64,000 nucleotides of DNA from a bacterium 0.1xD8-71 (lineage in GTDB: Bacteria > Bacillota > Clostridia > Lachnospirales > Lachnospiraceae). Shown one piece after another: positions 61,306 through 64,000 of the stretch (its first letter is position 1; each line of letters starts with the position of its first letter). Under the pieces are notes generated by a model that was not told where the DNA came from, did no database searches, and saw only the letters and a program-made list of their open reading frames with translations. The position numbers and the translations under genes are program-made. The stretch covers positions 62,001 to 126,000 of the forward strand of contig RAYR01000008.1 in NCBI GenBank assembly GCA_003612405.1. Reading direction: 5' to 3'.

Positions 61306-62094
61306 TTATTTTCCATTCACAATCAGCCGGTTTCGTATCCACACGGCAGTCGGCGTGATGATCAGATACAGCACAATCAGGATCACGAAGAAGCCTATGC
61401 CGGCATCCAGAAAAACATAGACAATGTTAAAACCAAAATGTAAAAGTACCGAATAAACCAGGTTGTTCTGCCGCTCCAGAAAAATATTCATGAGAATCGT
61501 GAGACAGGTAATAACCACAATATTGGAGAGAATATAAGGAACAGCCCGCCAGTCCGTAAAATCCGAATCCACCGCCCATAAAAGCGTATGCCAGAAACAC
61601 CACACCAGTCCCTGACAGACGGAAGATTTCAGGAATCCATACCTTTGATGAAATTCTTCCCGCATAAAGCCGCGCCATCCCAGTTCTTCTCCTGTAGGGC
61701 CAGAAGTAAAAGACAGGAAGATACTAAGCGGCAGGGACACACTTCCCAGATCTATGTAGGAAGCCATCGGTCTTTTGTCAATTATGGAAAGGAGCAACAG
61801 CGACAACATGCTGATTCCAAACACAAGGCCAAAGGAAAACAATACTAAAAACGGTCTGATTTTCCCCGAGAAGCACCTCTTTATAAAAGTCATCCTCGCT
61901 TCACCGGGCCGAAACTGCTTCCAGCCGATGAGCAGCAGGTAGGTCGGCGACCACGCTACAAGATTGCGGATAATCCACATCACAACCGGTGGCGCGTGAA
62001 AGACCAGCGTCGCCGGACCAGCTACCAGGATAATAAGCGCCCAGACCAAAATGTAAGAGCTGATAATGTACCTTTTGAGATAATTCGGTTTCAT
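61306..62094 (-). CDS. CPBP family intramembrane metalloprotease
   Basis: A 262-residue protein with seven or eight membrane segments and the CPBP (Abi) motifs: GPTGEELGWRGFMREEF with the Glu pair, VWCFWHTLLW with the His, and LLHFGFNIVYV with the third motif. Relatives process isoprenylated proteins or bacteriocin-related peptides, but most bacterial ones lack a known substrate. AGGAGG precedes the ATG. A TetR-type operator (62116-62132) lies 22 bases before its start, so it appears to be regulated by the neighbouring TetR protein. Confidence 0.92.
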   Translation of the reverse strand: MKPNYLKRYIISSYILVWALIILVAGPATLVFHAPPVVMWIIRNLVAWSPTYLLLIGWKQFRPGEARMTFIKRCFSGKIRPFLVLFSFGLVFGISMLSLLLLSIIDKRPMASYIDLGSVSLPLSIFLSFTSGPTGEELGWRGFMREEFHQRYGFLKSSVCQGLVWCFWHTLLWAVDSDFTDWRAVPYILSNIVVITCLTILMNIFLERQNNLVYSVLLHFGFNIVYVFLDAGIGFFVILIVLYLIITPTAVWIRNRLIVNGK

Positions 62095-62115
62095 TTTTTT
62101 CCTCCTATTTTATAG

Positions 62116-62132
62116 ACCGTCAATCTGTCGGT
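62116..62132. promoter_or_regulatory. TetR operator before the CPBP gene
   Basis: ACCGTC-AATCT-GTCGGT, a near-copy of the operator at 62831-62847, located between the TetR stop and the CPBP start. Confidence 0.65.
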
Positions 62133-62172
62133 ATATCTCTAAAAAGAAAAGGGACTGCTTTCCCTTCTTCTT

Positions 62173-62805
62173 TTATAGCTTCTCTTCAAACAAAGGCTTT
62201 ACCGCTTCCATCATACTGCCCTGCTCCATATTTAAAAGCCGTTCCAGATTATAAATAAACGCCGCAATCTTTCTCTGCCGCACTTCCTCATCATGCACTA
62301 TAAGATCGTCAAATACCGTATTCGCATAGAGAAGCGTCATCTCTACTACTTCTGCCGGATACTCGGTCTGACAGATACCCTGATCCGTTCCTTCCTCAAT
62401 CAATGCCGTGAGCAAGGGGTTCATCTGTGTCAGCAGTCGTTCCTGAATTTTCTGATGCATAAGGGCATTTTGCGGCTTATGAATCTGTTCCATGATTGCA
62501 TCCCCATAGTCGCCGCTTACCTGCAATGCCTGAATCATCATGGTCAGACGTCCCAACACGGGAATCTCCTTCTGACCCGCCAGGACTTTTGCCTTAACCA
62601 GCATCTGCCCGATCATTCTATCAATCATGGCATCCAGAATATCCTCTTTGGACTTAAAATGATAATATAATGTCCCTCTGGCAATCCCGATTTCTTCCAG
62701 AATATCATTGGTAGTGGTATTGTCGAATCCCTTTGCCGCAAACAGACGCTCCGCCACATCCAGAATCTCGTTTTTACGCTCTTTTGCTTCTTTTACGATA
62801 CGCAT
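62173..62805 (-). CDS. TetR/AcrR family regulator
   Basis: A 210-residue repressor with N-terminal helix-turn-helix at 8-55 (RKNEILDVAERLFAAKGFDN, TTTNDILEEIGIARGTLYYH, FKSKEDILDAMI) and a helical ligand-binding C-terminus. It sits between two nearly identical operators, one over its own promoter and one before the CPBP gene, so it controls both. The inducer is unknown. GGAGAAAT precedes the ATG. Confidence 0.93.
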   Translation of the reverse strand: MRIVKEAKERKNEILDVAERLFAAKGFDNTTTNDILEEIGIARGTLYYHFKSKEDILDAMIDRMIGQMLVKAKVLAGQKEIPVLGRLTMMIQALQVSGDYGDAIMEQIHKPQNALMHQKIQERLLTQMNPLLTALIEEGTDQGICQTEYPAEVVEMTLLYANTVFDDLIVHDEEVRQRKIAAFIYNLERLLNMEQGSMMEAVKPLFEEKL

Positions 62806-62830
62806 TTTTATTTCTCCTGTCGTATTCCGT

Positions 62831-62881
62831 ACCGACTGATTGTCGGTTATAATTGTAACATAAGGCTGGTGGGTGTGTCAA
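62831..62881 (-). promoter_or_regulatory. TetR promoter with operator
   Basis: Minus-strand TTGACA (62876-62881), 18-base spacer, TACAAT (62852-62857), followed by ACCGAC-TGATT-GTCGGT (62831-62847) at the start of transcription. Confidence 0.7.
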
Positions 62882-62889
62882 ACATAGTA

Positions 62890-63372
62890 TCAGCTTCTGG
62901 ACTTTCGCATTTCTCGTAGCAGTTCCACACCTCTTTGGATATAATCCTCCTCAGAAAGATTCTTGGCCTCAATAATTCTTTCGATTGCCTGCGCAGGATC
63001 TAAAGAATGATATGGGTAATAAACCTTTCTGAGTTCTGCCGGCTTCAATATCCTGTACAGGTTTTTACTGCCAATCTGGCGTGTATAGCACCAATACCTG
63101 TAGAGATATCCCATCCAATACAGCTCTTCTTCGCTGTACTTTTCTTTTCCGTAATCACTTTCTCCAAATTCACAGATTATTTCATGCATTACTTCTTCCT
63201 GTGTTATCATTTCAAACAAAAAACCTTCTCTGTCCATTCTCTTAGCCACAGCCGAATACATAAACCGCCTGAGAAAAATGGGCGAACTACAGGTCGTCCT
63301 TTCTTTTGACTGCAAAAATAATTCTGCCTGAAACCGGCACATTTTCAATCCATAATCATCAAAGTCTCTCAC
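62890..63372 (-). CDS. Hypothetical partner of the DUF3990 protein, 160 residues
   Basis: No family recognised. A soluble helical protein rich in aromatic residues (SEEELYWMGYLYRYWCYTRQ, LKPAELRKVYYPYHSLDPAQ). It starts with GTG, eight bases after GAGGAG inside the 3' end of the DUF3990 gene, and overlaps its stop by four bases, so the two are translated together. Proteins like this often follow DUF3990 genes in Firmicutes as I recall, suggesting a functional pair such as toxin and neutralising factor; that is inference. Confidence 0.7.
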   Translation of the reverse strand: MRDFDDYGLKMCRFQAELFLQSKERTTCSSPIFLRRFMYSAVAKRMDREGFLFEMITQEEVMHEIICEFGESDYGKEKYSEEELYWMGYLYRYWCYTRQIGSKNLYRILKPAELRKVYYPYHSLDPAQAIERIIEAKNLSEEDYIQRGVELLREMRKSRS

Positions 63373-64000
63373 TGTAAAATCTCCTCGATATACTGTCCCT
63401 GTCCACGATATTGTTTTCTGGCTATTTTGACTTTATCACGATTCATTTCAACCGACTCTTTCCTCGACTGCAAATAATGCTCCTTTTCCTCTTCTGCCAG
63501 ATAACAATGGGATAAAATCTCTACCTGTTCAAGTGCCTTTGGTGTCAAAAAAACATATTGATTTCCCAGATTAGTGGCAGACAGACAATGTCTGCACTGC
63601 ACATCCGTAATCTCCCCATCAATAAAGCTGTCAATGATTTCAAACATTCTGTTATCCGCAATTGGTGCTATAATATAATCTATATCCCGAATCGCACAAA
63701 TCAATTCAATCACCACAGACGATTGTTCAAATTCTCCAAGCCTTCCTCTGAAATAGGCAATCATAATCATCCATTCACGATTTACTCCGAATTTTTTAAA
63801 CGCTAAATTTTCTTTGTCAAAACGTACCATATAGAGAGAAGAATCCGGATAATTCGATACAAACATAGCTGACTGTTCCAGACTTTCACCACAGTAAAAT
63901 CCACGGCCAAAATCATTATTTTTCCTGGATTTTTGCAAATCAGGCAATCCTTCTATATAAGTCTTCGCCCCATGAAATAAGATTGTGTGTGAATCATCCG
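63369..64000 (-). CDS. DUF3990 protein (ADP-ribosyltransferase-like), N-terminus outside window
   Basis: The frame is open to the window edge, so the gene is truncated here at its 5' end. Visible near the cut is ILFHGAKTYIEGLPDLQKSR, followed by NNDFGRGFYCGESLEQSAMF, the hallmark of DUF3990, a group related to ADP-ribosyltransferases (the HG and FGRGFY pattern). The remaining 150 residues include VVIELICAIRDIDYIIAPIA and a charged C-terminal helix. It may be the toxic part of a toxin-antitoxin locus with the downstream gene. A TTG at 63947 is not the true start, since sequence conservation continues upstream. Confidence 0.8.
   Translation of the reverse strand, partial: DDSHTILFHGAKTYIEGLPDLQKSRKNNDFGRGFYCGESLEQSAMFVSNYPDSSLYMVRFDKENLAFKKFGVNREWMIMIAYFRGRLGEFEQSSVVIELICAIRDIDYIIAPIADNRMFEIIDSFIDGEITDVQCRHCLSATNLGNQYVFLTPKALEQVEILSHCYLAEEEKEHYLQSRKESVEMNRDKVKIARKQYRGQGQYIEEILQ

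Overview
The window looks like a chromosomal segment of a Gram-positive Clostridia member, most likely Lachnospiraceae. The reasons are strong AGGAGG-type ribosome binding sites (with some GTG and TTG starts), intrinsic terminators, GH94 cellobiose phosphorylase, a pyrophosphate-type phosphofructokinase, LytTR/GHKL signalling pairs, HAAS-domain proteins, MATE exporters and a minor-tRNA cluster typical of that family. Genus cannot be fixed from sequence alone. No phage, insertion sequence, CRISPR array or rRNA was seen, and nothing indicates a plasmid.

Layout. 0-7.5 kb: two tandem TPR-glycosyltransferases (the first cut by the window edge), then glycogen phosphorylase under a LacI-type regulator, a PPi-type phosphofructokinase and a DegV lipid-binding protein. 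7.5-12.1 kb: a LytTR response regulator with two GHKL kinases, one lacking its phospho-accepting region and one split by a -1 frameshift at a T6 tract, then a cation exchanger behind a probable manganese (yybP-ykoY) riboswitch. 12.1-18 kb: two MATE exporters, a membrane-anchored lipase-like hydrolase and seven tRNA genes. 18-22.9 kb: housekeeping genes (phosphodiesterase, rdgB, rRNA methyltransferase) with a pseudo-amidase, an unlisted 49-residue Asn/Gln-rich gene, a candidate orphan small RNA and a HAAS protein. 23-32 kb: a LacI regulator divergent from cellobiose phosphorylase, a MerR regulator, pyridoxamine kinase, flotillin and an acyltransferase. 31.5-45.7 kb: a cell-envelope and regulation block with three ECF sigma modules, two ABC systems and a PadR-controlled FtsW-like protein with a HAAS prefix.

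45.8-60.5 kb is the most interesting region. A sigma-A-type promoter (56.9 kb) drives a tightly packed run of ten genes: receiver-HD-GYP, Hpt, PAS histidine kinase, receiver-HD, CheR, CheB, CheY-like receiver, CheA, CheW and one MCP. Upstream lie a lipoprotein sugar-type binding protein without a permease, a membrane HD-GYP protein and an orphan LytTR regulator. No flagellar or pilus gene and no GGDEF protein is present. I read this as a chemosensory array wired to a phosphorelay and to cyclic-dinucleotide hydrolysis; the output is not visible here.

60.5-64 kb: an AIM24-type protein, a TetR-controlled CPBP protease, and the end of a possible toxin-antitoxin locus with a DUF3990 (ADP-ribosyltransferase-like) protein cut by the window edge. 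Several promoters carry large palindromes over the -10 region next to their own regulator gene (PadR, GntR, TetR), so autoregulation is the common design in this segment.
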